From: a virus
DNA: 20,778 nt
Direction: 5' to 3' (one strand)
IMG/VR virus record: IMGVR_UViG_3300047369_000989
Span: 1-20,778 of that record
A model generated the notes under the pieces. That model ran no database searches, was not told the DNA's origin, and saw nothing but the letters and a program-made list of their open reading frames with translations. Positions 5,794 through 12,395 of the stretch are shown in pieces. The number at the start of each line of letters is the position of its first letter. Within the stretch, counting starts at the first letter, position 1. Made by a program: the position numbers and the translations under genes.

Positions 5794-6141
5794 TTAGATT
5801 TCTTCTTCCTCTTCCTCTTCTTCCTCTTCTTCGTCTTCTTCTTCCTCTTCTTCGTCTCCTTCTTCTTCCTCTTCTTCATCTTCTTCGTCTCCACCTTCTA
5901 GTGCAGATAGTCGATCTTCAAGGTCGTCAACGATAGCTTTAAGGTCTTCCATAGTAAGCTCTTCTTCGTCTCCTTCTTCTTCCATGTCTAGATCTGGATC
6001 ATCTTCCATATCATCTTCCATATCTTCTTCAGGAGCTTCTGCGTATGCATCCATGCCCATAGCGAATTGGTTATCTGTCTCTTCCATTTCATTAAGTCTA
6101 TTCTTCATGAAGGAATTAAAATTAGCAATTTTTCTTTTCAT
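5794..6141 (-). CDS. Very acidic candidate prohead core/scaffold protein (T4 gp67-like) with capsid-targeting-like leader
   Basis: A 115-residue protein. The leader MKRKIANFNSFMKNRLNE|ME resembles the T4 internal-protein leader and has an LxE site at about residue 18. Residues 31-61 and 83-115 are mostly Asp/Glu, ending in a run of Glu. Between them TMEDLKAIVDDLEDRLSALEGG (63-84) is one predicted helix. T4 gp67 (Pip), a prohead core protein of similar size, also ends in a Glu/Asp tail and is degraded to internal peptides by gp21. The match is in composition, size and leader, not in alignable sequence. The GAAGAG-rich coding DNA could be prone to slippage. A TATAAATA late-type box lies just upstream. 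Confidence 0.6.
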   Translation of the reverse strand: MKRKIANFNSFMKNRLNEMEETDNQFAMGMDAYAEAPEEDMEDDMEDDPDLDMEEEGDEEELTMEDLKAIVDDLEDRLSALEGGDEEDEEEEEEGDEEEEEEDEEEEEEEEEEEI

Positions 6142-6150
6142 TTTACTGAT

Positions 6151-6168
6151 GTTTATTTTATTTATATA
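6151..6168 (-). promoter_or_regulatory. Late-promoter box with exact TATAAATA
   Basis: The minus strand reads TATATAAATAAAATAAAC, 10-27 nt before the ATG at 6141. It contains the exact T4 late consensus TATAAATA. This is the clearest of the boxes in the window, and it precedes a predicted structural (late) gene. Confidence 0.6.
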
Positions 6169-6201
6169 TCTGCCTTAAACAATACAAAACTAAAAAAAAA
6201 G

Positions 6202-6708
6202 TTATTTAGAATCCTTTGCTTTTTTTTCTAATTCAGATATTTGACTATCTACCATTTGTAATTGTTGTATTCCGTTTTGTAAAGTAAGAAACATAGACAA
6301 CTGAGTTTGAGCAGAGTGAGAGTTTTTACCACTTATAGATCCTATAAATACACTCATTGCTTCTATGGCATCATTCCTAACGCTTACTTTTTGAGTCTCT
6401 GTTGACTTACTATCAAGAGTGGATAAAGATGCTTCTAAGTTGAGCATTAATATACTTAACAGATATGCTTGATTAGGACCGGACCAAGGAGTATCATTCT
6501 TAAAAGTATTTCTAATTCTTTTAAATACATCATATGTTGCATCTAAAGTAACACTTCCATTTTTTCTGAATTCCTTTAATTGAGTTAATCTTTCTTCATC
6601 CGTTAGTTCCTTTTCAGGTACATCCGGTGTTTCGGTTATTGTTTCTTCAGCGGTATTTTTTCCCTCTTCTACCGTTTCAGTTTGTTGATTTGAATTTGAT
6701 TCCATCAT
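6202..6708 (-). CDS. Hypothetical helical protein, 168 aa
   Basis: The N-terminal 45 residues are disordered and rich in Glu and Thr (QQTETVEEGKNTAEETITETPDVPEK). Residues 40-168 look all-helical, with LTDEERLTQLKEFRKNGSV, TYDVFKRIRNTF, YLLSILMLNLEASLSTL and a closing helix QMVDSQISELEKKAKDS. No family recognised. The ATG pair at 6708 and 6705 gives two possible starts. It has its own promoter-like box and lies between two predicted structural genes, so a virion or assembly role is plausible but not shown. Confidence 0.65.
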   Translation of the reverse strand: MMESNSNQQTETVEEGKNTAEETITETPDVPEKELTDEERLTQLKEFRKNGSVTLDATYDVFKRIRNTFKNDTPWSGPNQAYLLSILMLNLEASLSTLDSKSTETQKVSVRNDAIEAMSVFIGSISGKNSHSAQTQLSMFLTLQNGIQQLQMVDSQISELEKKAKDSK

Positions 6709-6715
6709 AGCTATA

Positions 6716-6732
6716 ATTTTATTTTTATTATA
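6716..6732 (-). promoter_or_regulatory. Late-promoter-like box before the 168-aa protein gene
   Basis: The minus strand reads TATAATAAAAATAAAAT, 8-24 nt before the ATG at 6708, identical over 17 bases to the box before Hsp20. Confidence 0.45.
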
Positions 6733-6760
6733 CCTATTACTTAATATGGGTTTTAATAAA

Positions 6761-8377
6761 TTACTTTTTTGCTGCTGCTAATTTTTGCTTAACTATTGAA
6801 ACATAAGGTCCTGTACCAGTCATAGCTGCCCAGTAACACCCTACTATTTGCTCCATGTCTGATTCTAATTCACTTGAAATAACATCTTCATAGAAATTAC
6901 TTCCAGCATATGCTGATTCATACTCCTTTTTAACATCAATAGCTGTTTGTTTATCCATACTAAGTATCATTAAAGCTATAGCCAATTCATCTGAGTTATC
7001 CGTCCAACCGTCCATTGCTTCATATAACATAGCGGCTAGCTCAGCTGCAGCTAATTGTTTGTACTGTCTCATAGCTTTTGCAGGGTCTGCTGTAGTTTGA
7101 TCATAGTATCCCATTAATTCAGCTGGATTGTATGGATTGAACATATCATCCATTTGTTCATCTGATCCAGTTACTCCTTCTAAGTTTCCTGTTTCACCTT
7201 TACTAATTACTCCTGTAAGACCTGCGGCCGTTGATAATTTAGTGGCCATTTCCATTGTCATACCTCCAGGTTTACCTGCTTGAGATAACAATGTTTCTAA
7301 ACCTGCTGTAAAACCGCCGGCTGATTTTGTTCCTCCAGTTCCTATATTTTGAATTTTTACTAGATATTTACCTGCGGAATTTTTAACATATCCAGTTATC
7401 TTAACTGTTGATGTTTTACCTGCTTTAGATATCCATTTAATTTCTTTACCAACTGGCATCAATGTTTTTGTATATCTAAGCTTGGCGGCAGCTGACATTG
7501 TTTTCCATCCATTTAACATGGGTTTAGTTATTCTACTAAATGTTTTACCTGCCTTTAAAGCTTTACCTGCAGCCTTTGCTGTATTAGCGGCTTTAGCTAA
7601 TTTTTTAGATTTGCTCACTGCTTTTCCTATTTTAGCAGCTGCTTTTCCTCCAGCAACGGCTGCTCGACCTACAGATGTAGCAGCGAGAGAAGCTCCAAGA
7701 GTAGGGATAGCAAGTATTAAAAGTCCTACATCAGTAAATACTGTTCCCCAACTAATACCTCTAATAATAGACTTAGGTATAGGTCTTCTAGCAATAGCCA
7801 TTGCACATGCTTCTGCTCTTCCATCAAAATCTCCATCAATCCATTCATCTAACGTGTATCCTTCGTATTTAGTTCCAAATCCGTCTGAGTTAAATATATC
7901 AAATACTCTCTGTACACCTCTCTCTGAAACATTTCTTTGTGATAAATCCATATGAATAGCTGATAAAGCAGACGCATACTTAGATTCATCTGTTCCCATT
8001 CCATCCATTGATTTATATACATAACCTGCTATAGTAGTAAGATTTAAATCTCCAACTAAAGTACTATCATTTTCTAATGATAAAGTTATTCTAGGGGATC
8101 CTGAGTCAGATCTATCTATTATTAAAGACATCTCGTCTCCAGGTTTTACTTTAAATTTAGAACTGTTTAGTTCAATATACGCTTCTGATACTCTACCATC
8201 CGCTACCTTTTGATACGCATCATTTATTTCTTCTAATAGATTTTCATTTGAATCTAAGTATTGTTTTAATCTCTCGTTTGCGTCTTCTGAAAAAACAGCC
8301 ACGGTTGTGTTTTGCTCAACTACACGTTTTCCGTAGTTGGCATACCATGTTGGAAGTGAATTATTTCTATTTAACAT
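6761..8377 (-). CDS. Large protein with two annexin-like repeats around a hydrophobic Ala/Gly/Lys core
   Basis: A 538-residue protein. Residues 446-515 follow the annexin repeat closely: LAAMLYEAMDGWTDNSDELAIALMILS, then QTAIDVKKEYESAY, then EDVISSELESDMEQIVG, matching the AxxLYxAMKGxGTDE...IL...Q...Y...LxSELSGDxE plan. Residues 115-195 hold a second, looser copy with YKSMDGMGTDESKYASAL. Between them are a hydrophobic segment (210-237, ILAIPTLGASLAATSV) and a long Ala/Lys/Gly helix (236-280). A small beta region follows (KTSTVKITGYVKNSAGKYLVKIQN). It lies 20 nt after the 375-aa gene and probably shares its transcript. It may be a virion protein that meets membrane during DNA entry. The annexin reading is by eye; calcium binding is not implied. 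Confidence 0.75.
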   Translation of the reverse strand: MLNRNNSLPTWYANYGKRVVEQNTTVAVFSEDANERLKQYLDSNENLLEEINDAYQKVADGRVSEAYIELNSSKFKVKPGDEMSLIIDRSDSGSPRITLSLENDSTLVGDLNLTTIAGYVYKSMDGMGTDESKYASALSAIHMDLSQRNVSERGVQRVFDIFNSDGFGTKYEGYTLDEWIDGDFDGRAEACAMAIARRPIPKSIIRGISWGTVFTDVGLLILAIPTLGASLAATSVGRAAVAGGKAAAKIGKAVSKSKKLAKAANTAKAAGKALKAGKTFSRITKPMLNGWKTMSAAAKLRYTKTLMPVGKEIKWISKAGKTSTVKITGYVKNSAGKYLVKIQNIGTGGTKSAGGFTAGLETLLSQAGKPGGMTMEMATKLSTAAGLTGVISKGETGNLEGVTGSDEQMDDMFNPYNPAELMGYYDQTTADPAKAMRQYKQLAAAELAAMLYEAMDGWTDNSDELAIALMILSMDKQTAIDVKKEYESAYAGSNFYEDVISSELESDMEQIVGCYWAAMTGTGPYVSIVKQKLAAAKK

Positions 8378-8397
8378 TTTAACTAGCTTTTATTTTT

Positions 8398-9525
8398 TTA
8401 AATTTTAACCGCTGGAGGGACGATTGTTTCAGTTGAATCTTCTTCAGGTTCTGCGTATATTTGATTACCATCAGTGTAATATAATATATCTTTTACAGTC
8501 CAATTGACTCCATTAGGATATTTAGCTTCAAAAGCAGCAATTAATTCTTTAAGATATTCAGTATCAGTGTATATACGTTTAAAGAATTCTATATCCTTAG
8601 CGTTTGTTATAGCAGACGTGCTGCCATCTCTATTAATCCAGAAGGGTTCTCCATCTTTTAAAGCTACCCAGCCTTCGTTTGATCCATCTCTACTTACTGC
8701 CCAGAACTTTAATTCTTTATTTTCTCCTTCATCAATGGTAATAGTATAAACTAGACCATCGGCTCCGCTTTGATATTCAAATTGTTTACCTATTAAACTA
8801 TCGTCTGTCACAGGGATATCGTCAGTTTCATCTGATTCAATATCCTTTTCTTCATCACTTATTTCTTCTTCTTCGTCTTGACTATCATCAGGCGTATCTA
8901 TTGTTTCTTCATCTTCAACATTAATGATAGTATTTGAAAGTGCTTGTTGGTTTTTAGCCAATTGAGCATCTATAGCCATTATAGCTTTTATATTTATGTA
9001 ATTTACTCCATCTATTGAAACTAACTCAGATCCATCAGCGGATCCTGCATCTTGTTTTTGCATTAGTTCTGATCTATCTAATATAGTAAACTGAATTTTT
9101 TGTCTTCTATCATTGTCTATTCTAACCGAATATGCTATAATATTTTTTTGAAAAAATGCGGGATCTAATTTTCCATATTGATTTACAAATGAATTTTCAC
9201 CGTTTAAAAATTGAGTTAAAGCAGTTTGTCCATCTATAGTTAGGTTTGAATTTGCATCTAACCAATTATAATCATTTACCAGTTTTACTATGAAATTTGA
9301 AGTATCTTGGGCTTTCCATACAACTTTATGTTTTACACCGGTTGCATCTCTATATACTTCCTTTCCTCTTACTCCTCTTATTTTATCATCGCCTTGGCCT
9401 AAATCAGAACTAGCCTGTTTCATAGCTTTCTTTTCTCTTCTTTTTTCCCTGGCTTTTTTAAACAGTTGTTCGTCTACGTGATCAGTTGATTTATCAAAAT
9501 CACTAAAGCTTTTAATAGTCTTCAT
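8398..9525 (-). CDS. Probable virion/head-associated protein with capsid-targeting-like leader
   Basis: A 375-residue protein. It starts MKTIKSFSDFDKSTDHVDE, close to the leader seen in the plus-strand genes, with a VxE at about residue 19. A very basic helix follows (LFKKAREKRREKKAMKQ, 21-37). Residues 55-200 form a mixed domain (KVVWKAQDTSNFIVKLVNDYNWLD; LTIDGQTALTQFLNGENSF; YSVRIDNDRRQKIQFTIL). An Asp/Glu linker spans about 203-242. The C-terminal domain (243-360) has repeated turns (FEYQSGADGLVYTITI; WVALKDGEPFWINRDGST). No named family recognised. Leader, linker and late-type promoter point to a structural or packaged protein. Confidence 0.7.
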   Translation of the reverse strand: MKTIKSFSDFDKSTDHVDEQLFKKAREKRREKKAMKQASSDLGQGDDKIRGVRGKEVYRDATGVKHKVVWKAQDTSNFIVKLVNDYNWLDANSNLTIDGQTALTQFLNGENSFVNQYGKLDPAFFQKNIIAYSVRIDNDRRQKIQFTILDRSELMQKQDAGSADGSELVSIDGVNYINIKAIMAIDAQLAKNQQALSNTIINVEDEETIDTPDDSQDEEEEISDEEKDIESDETDDIPVTDDSLIGKQFEYQSGADGLVYTITIDEGENKELKFWAVSRDGSNEGWVALKDGEPFWINRDGSTSAITNAKDIEFFKRIYTDTEYLKELIAAFEAKYPNGVNWTVKDILYYTDGNQIYAEPEEDSTETIVPPAVKI

Positions 9526-9536
9526 GTAGTGAAATG

Positions 9537-9555
9537 TATTTTATTTTATATATAT
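9537..9555 (-). promoter_or_regulatory. Late-promoter-like box, minus-strand side of the divergent region
   Basis: The minus strand has TATATATAAAATAAAATA, 12-30 nt before the ATG at 9525. It would drive the 8398-9525 and 6761-8377 gene pair. Confidence 0.5.
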
Positions 9556-9558
9556 GAC

Positions 9559-9576
9559 AAATAAATAAAAAAAATA
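9559..9576 (+). promoter_or_regulatory. Late-promoter-like box, plus-strand side of the divergent region
   Basis: AAATAAATAAAAAAAATA lies 16-33 nt before the ATG at 9592, almost touching the opposing box at 9537-9555. It is the only candidate start point for the plus-strand operon 9592-13666. No SD is seen before the ATG. Confidence 0.4.
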
Positions 9577-9591
9577 GCCTTTACTTGAAAA

Positions 9592-10359
9592 ATGAATATT
9601 AGATCATTTAACGAATACGAAAAATATACAAACGGAAATGAAGAGGATATAATTAATAAAATACACATATTAACGGAACAGGATAATATTGAAAACATAC
9701 CTTTTGTAAAAATAAATTCAATTAGCGAAGCTATTGATGCTCCGGTTTTAATATGTGGTGATTTTAAAATATCTAATTTAAATGAATCTAATATGTGTAA
9801 AGTATATAATTCATTTAATTTTAAAAAAGGATATAATTATATAAACAAACACATAGGTGAATCTTTTATTCCAAAGACAGTTAATAATAGAAATAATGTT
9901 AAGAGGTTAAAATTCCCTATAGTAGCTTCTGGTAAAAACGGAACTACTACATATAATTCTTTATATAAATTTAATAAATCTGAAAATGATTACAATACCT
10001 TTCAAGAAAAAGTAATACCAAAAACTAAATACGAAGTATTAATGTTTAATAACGATGTAGTGTCGGTTCATGAAAAGATAAATGGAGAGTTATTTGAAAA
10101 GAATATTTCTAAAAATATCAATAACGTTATTAATAATATTACAAAGAAAATATCTGAAAGTCATAGTTTCAATGCATATTATCTTACCATATATGAGTCA
10201 AGTAATGGTAAATATTATTTGAATAAAATAAAAAAATGTAAGTCTTTTAATGAAAAGCAATCATATCAATTATATGTAAAAATATATGAAGATCATTATG
10301 GGTATAGTATACCAACATGGTTTAAGAATAAAATAAAAGATATAAATGCTAATAATTAA
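9592..10359 (+). CDS. ATP-grasp-like protein with capsid-targeting-like leader
   Basis: A 255-residue protein beginning MNIRSFNEYEKY, with later sites such as ILTE|Q and ISE|A that fit a gp21-type cleavage pattern. Residues 105-127 (LKFPIVASGKNGTTTYNSLYKF) resemble the ATP-grasp strand FPxVxKxxxGxxGxGxxx. Residues 147-160 (YEVLMFNNDVVSVH) match the next strand pair. YYLTIYESSNGKYYLNKI (196-213) is like the late ATP-grasp strands, but the usual acidic metal ligands (E-x-N) are replaced by NKI. The end (YEDHYGYSIPTWFKNKI) is a conserved-looking tail. If this is an ATP-grasp protein it may be inactive. It heads the plus-strand operon and overlaps bS21 by 14 nt. Confidence 0.55.
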   Translation: MNIRSFNEYEKYTNGNEEDIINKIHILTEQDNIENIPFVKINSISEAIDAPVLICGDFKISNLNESNMCKVYNSFNFKKGYNYINKHIGESFIPKTVNNRNNVKRLKFPIVASGKNGTTTYNSLYKFNKSENDYNTFQEKVIPKTKYEVLMFNNDVVSVHEKINGELFEKNISKNINNVINNITKKISESHSFNAYYLTIYESSNGKYYLNKIKKCKSFNEKQSYQLYVKIYEDHYGYSIPTWFKNKIKDINANN

Positions 10360-10525
10360 AGTTTTAAATAACAAAATAGAATATGCTTTAAAGGAGTACA
10401 AGAAAAAGAATAAAGATACCAAATTATTAAAGCAGCTTCGTGAAAGAATGACATATACTAAACCATCTATGAAAAAGAGAATGGTTAAAAATAAGGCAAT
10501 AAGAAAAAACAATTATGAAAAATAG
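10346..10525 (+). CDS. rpsU: Phage-encoded ribosomal protein bS21
   Basis: A 59-codon ORF that overlaps the upstream stop by 14 nt and the downstream ATG by 11 nt. The protein starts MLIIKVLNNKIEYALKEYKK and continues TKLLKQLRERMTYTKPSMKK, ending in a basic KNKAIRKNNYEK. This is the bS21 plan: (M)(L/I)I(I/V)xV, then ALKRYKRKxxKTxxLKELRxRxxYxKPSxxKR. Length fits the 55-70 residues of the family. bS21 sits at the 30S platform beside the 3' end of 16S rRNA, where mRNA leaders dock. In Bacteroidetes it helps hide the anti-Shine-Dalgarno sequence. Phage bS21 genes are known from metagenomic phages. No SD lies before the start, unlike the SD-bearing rpsU reported in Flavobacterium, so it may escape host autoregulation. 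Confidence 0.9.
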   Translation: MLIIKVLNNKIEYALKEYKKKNKDTKLLKQLRERMTYTKPSMKKRMVKNKAIRKNNYEK

Positions 10526-11096
10526 AATTAAATCTTTTAGTGAATATATTGGAAAAAATAAAGTTTCTGAAAACCTAGAGTATCATATAGATAATTCAAT
10601 ATCTATAGTTGAAACAGTATTTAGACCAGGTAGTGAATCCCATATAAATTTACTTAATGAAGCAAGACAACTTTATAAATTAGGTGATTTAAAATTAAGT
10701 AACGATGATGCTATTCTGTTTGATACAACTGACATTGGTAAAACTGGGATATATGAAGGGATTGAGGTTCCTTTAGATCTACCTCTAGAAGATTTTATAC
10801 TTAATGAAGCTAAATATAAAGGTAGAGAAGTTAAACTTAATTATCCAACTAGAGGAGGATCTAAGAAATTTAAAGTATACGTTAAAAATCCTAAAACTGG
10901 AAATGTTAAAATGCTACAAATAGGCGATACAACAGGGTTAAAAGCTAAAGTAAGCGATCCTAAAGCTAGAAAAAGCTTTGCTGCTCGTCATAAATGTAGT
11001 ACTAAGAAAGATAGAACAACTGCAGGATATTGGTCTTGTAGAATTAACAAATATGCCCATCTTTGGGGAGGAAAAACATATCCAGGATATTGGTAA
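10515..11096 (+). CDS. DUF5872-like phage protein with capsid-targeting-like leader and internal LNE|A sites
   Basis: A 193-residue protein. The leader is MKNRIKSFSEYIGKNKVSE|N. Two further sites read LLNE|A (47-50) and ILNE|A (95-99), both perfect for the T4 gp21 rule (L/I)xE|A. Residues 62-92 (SNDDAILFDTTDIGKTGIYEGIEVPLDLPL) resemble a segment common in marine T4-like phage proteins. The C-terminal domain (115-193) reads KKFKVYVKNPKTGNVKMLQIGD, then RKSFAARHKC, then YWSCRINKYAHLWGGK, the pattern I associate with DUF5872 and its possible metal-binding Cys/His. Cleavage at 99 would free this domain alone. The function of the domain is not known to me. Confidence 0.75.
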   Translation: MKNRIKSFSEYIGKNKVSENLEYHIDNSISIVETVFRPGSESHINLLNEARQLYKLGDLKLSNDDAILFDTTDIGKTGIYEGIEVPLDLPLEDFILNEAKYKGREVKLNYPTRGGSKKFKVYVKNPKTGNVKMLQIGDTTGLKAKVSDPKARKSFAARHKCSTKKDRTTAGYWSCRINKYAHLWGGKTYPGYW

Positions 11097-11112
11097 AAAA
11101 TAATTAATAGTT

Positions 11113-11562
11113 ATGAGAAGAAAAGTTTTTAACTTTAAACAATATGTACTAAACGAAAATAACCTAGATAAAACATGTCCATTACCAACTAGGAATATTA
11201 AAAAAAATACTAAAAATAGAGATTTAGCTATAAAGTCTGAAACTATAAACTACGGACCTATGAACCTAACAGATGAACAATATTGGATTGATTTAGCTGA
11301 TCATTGGAGTAATGAGAGTAGAAAAACCACGCCTGAAGTAGCTAAGGAAAGTAAGTGTAAGAATTGCGCCGCTTTTGATATTTCAGAACGAATGAAAAAA
11401 TGCATGCCAGGAGAAATAGACAAAGATGGATATCTTGGATATTGCTGGATGCATAAATTTAAATGTCATAGCGAAAGAACATGTTATACATGGGCAGCAG
11501 GTGGACCTATTGATACTGATGAAACAAGTTTAGATTGGGAATCTCGTAATAAAGAATCATAA
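11113..11562 (+). CDS. Cys-rich phage protein with capsid-targeting-like leader
   Basis: A 149-residue protein beginning MRRKVFNFKQYVLNE|NN, an LxE leader. The C-terminal part carries C82-x2-C85, C97, C111, C118 and C124 with H114 (CKNCAAFDISERMKKC, then GYCWMHKFKCHSERTCYTWAAGGP). This Cys pattern, with the closing CYTWAAGGP, recurs in my memory of marine T4-like phage proteins. It suggests a zinc or iron-sulfur site. A further Cys, C22, is separate. Its stop lies 5 nt before the next ATG. The substrate or partner is unknown. Confidence 0.7.
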   Translation: MRRKVFNFKQYVLNENNLDKTCPLPTRNIKKNTKNRDLAIKSETINYGPMNLTDEQYWIDLADHWSNESRKTTPEVAKESKCKNCAAFDISERMKKCMPGEIDKDGYLGYCWMHKFKCHSERTCYTWAAGGPIDTDETSLDWESRNKES

Positions 11563-11567
11563 GAATT

Positions 11568-11834
11568 ATGGAACCTTATACTGAACATAAAATAAATAAT
11601 AATATAGTTATCAGAACATTTAAAGAATCTACTGATTCAGAAGATTTTATGTGGCATAGGGATTTAGAAGATAGGGTAATAGAGTCTCTTAATCAAAACG
11701 ATTGGCAAATTCAATTAGAGAATGAATTACCAAAAGGTGTAAGTTCTGGAGAAACTATAGTTATTCCAAAAGGAATCTGGCATAGGGTTATAAAAGGAAC
11801 CGGATATGCAATATATAAAATAAAGAAAAATTAA
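11568..11834 (+). CDS. Small cupin-like protein
   Basis: An 88-residue protein. Residues 28-35 (MWHRDLED) offer H30, D32 and E34/D35, and IPKGIWHRVIKG (66-77) supplies H72, as in the two motifs of a single-domain cupin. NDWQIQLENELP lies between them, and a Gly turn (VSSGETIVIPKG) precedes the second motif. Metal-binding is plausible. Similar short proteins with WHRDxEDR and IPxxxxHRVIKG occur in T4-like cyanophages as far as I recall. It has no capsid-targeting-like leader, and its stop is one base before the next ATG. Confidence 0.65.
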   Translation: MEPYTEHKINNNIVIRTFKESTDSEDFMWHRDLEDRVIESLNQNDWQIQLENELPKGVSSGETIVIPKGIWHRVIKGTGYAIYKIKKN

Positions 11835-11835
11835 A

Positions 11836-12393
11836 ATGGGAAATCATAAACAAGAAAACTATATGTTCTTTAAAAACCTAGAACAAATCATGAGACAAGC
11901 AACTATGCTGTATCAAATGGATCATAGCATGTTAGATCAGATCTTACAACAACATGACTGGGCAGATGATCATGTATCTGTAGCTAAAGAAAATATGGAT
12001 CAGGTGTTTGATTTTATAATGAATAAAACAAAAGAAGTTCCTGTACCTAATAATGATATGCAAACTGATAGTATTTCAAACCATTTGGATTTTGATTTTA
12101 TGGCATCTGAAAGTGCAGTGGTCGGTTTTAACGACTTTATAAAGGTAAATGAGAAAAAAAAACTAGAATGGCATGACTCTGATGCGCCCGATGCTAATGG
12201 AAAATTTAAAAAATTAGGAATAAAAGCTTTAGCTGAATGGTTGATTAAAACACGAAAAGGTGACATGAGAAAAATAACAGGTAGTCTTAATCAACAAATA
12301 AACTTTAATAAAAAGTCAGATCCAGCATATGCTAAGAAGATGGAAAAAGTTAGAGATAAGGTTAAAAATTTATTAGAAAAAAACAAAGATTAG
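11836..12393 (+). CDS. Conserved two-domain phage protein with an internal leader-like motif
   Basis: A 185-residue protein. Residues 10-65 form a helical bundle-like domain (LEQIMRQATMLYQMDHSMLDQIL; VAKENMDQVFDFIMNK). After a linker, GFNDFIKVNE|KK (97-108) looks like the leader motif of its neighbours but in the middle of the protein. The C-terminal domain (109-180) reads LEWHDSDAPDANGKFKKLGIKALAEWLIKTRKGDMRKITGSLNQQINFN, a conserved-looking phage module rich in Lys. The internal motif could mark the join of two once-separate proteins, or an internal cleavage point. Function unknown. Confidence 0.65.
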   Translation: MGNHKQENYMFFKNLEQIMRQATMLYQMDHSMLDQILQQHDWADDHVSVAKENMDQVFDFIMNKTKEVPVPNNDMQTDSISNHLDFDFMASESAVVGFNDFIKVNEKKKLEWHDSDAPDANGKFKKLGIKALAEWLIKTRKGDMRKITGSLNQQINFNKKSDPAYAKKMEKVRDKVKNLLEKNKD

Positions 12394-12395
12394 AA

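Noticed and set aside
5796-5890. The GAAGAG-type repeat as a microsatellite or CRISPR-like array
   Set aside because: It is best explained as coding for the acidic run of the core-like protein; no spacer structure is present.
7482-7955. A 157-residue plus-strand open frame opposite the annexin-like protein gene
   Set aside because: It is low-complexity (Ala, Leu, Pro-rich), antisense to a gene with clear domain motifs, and has no promoter or neighbours on that strand.
10270-10512. An 80-residue minus-strand open frame across the bS21 region
   Set aside because: Its Phe/Leu/Ile-rich sequence is the antisense of Lys-rich bS21 coding DNA; the plus-strand bS21 protein fits a family while this one does not.
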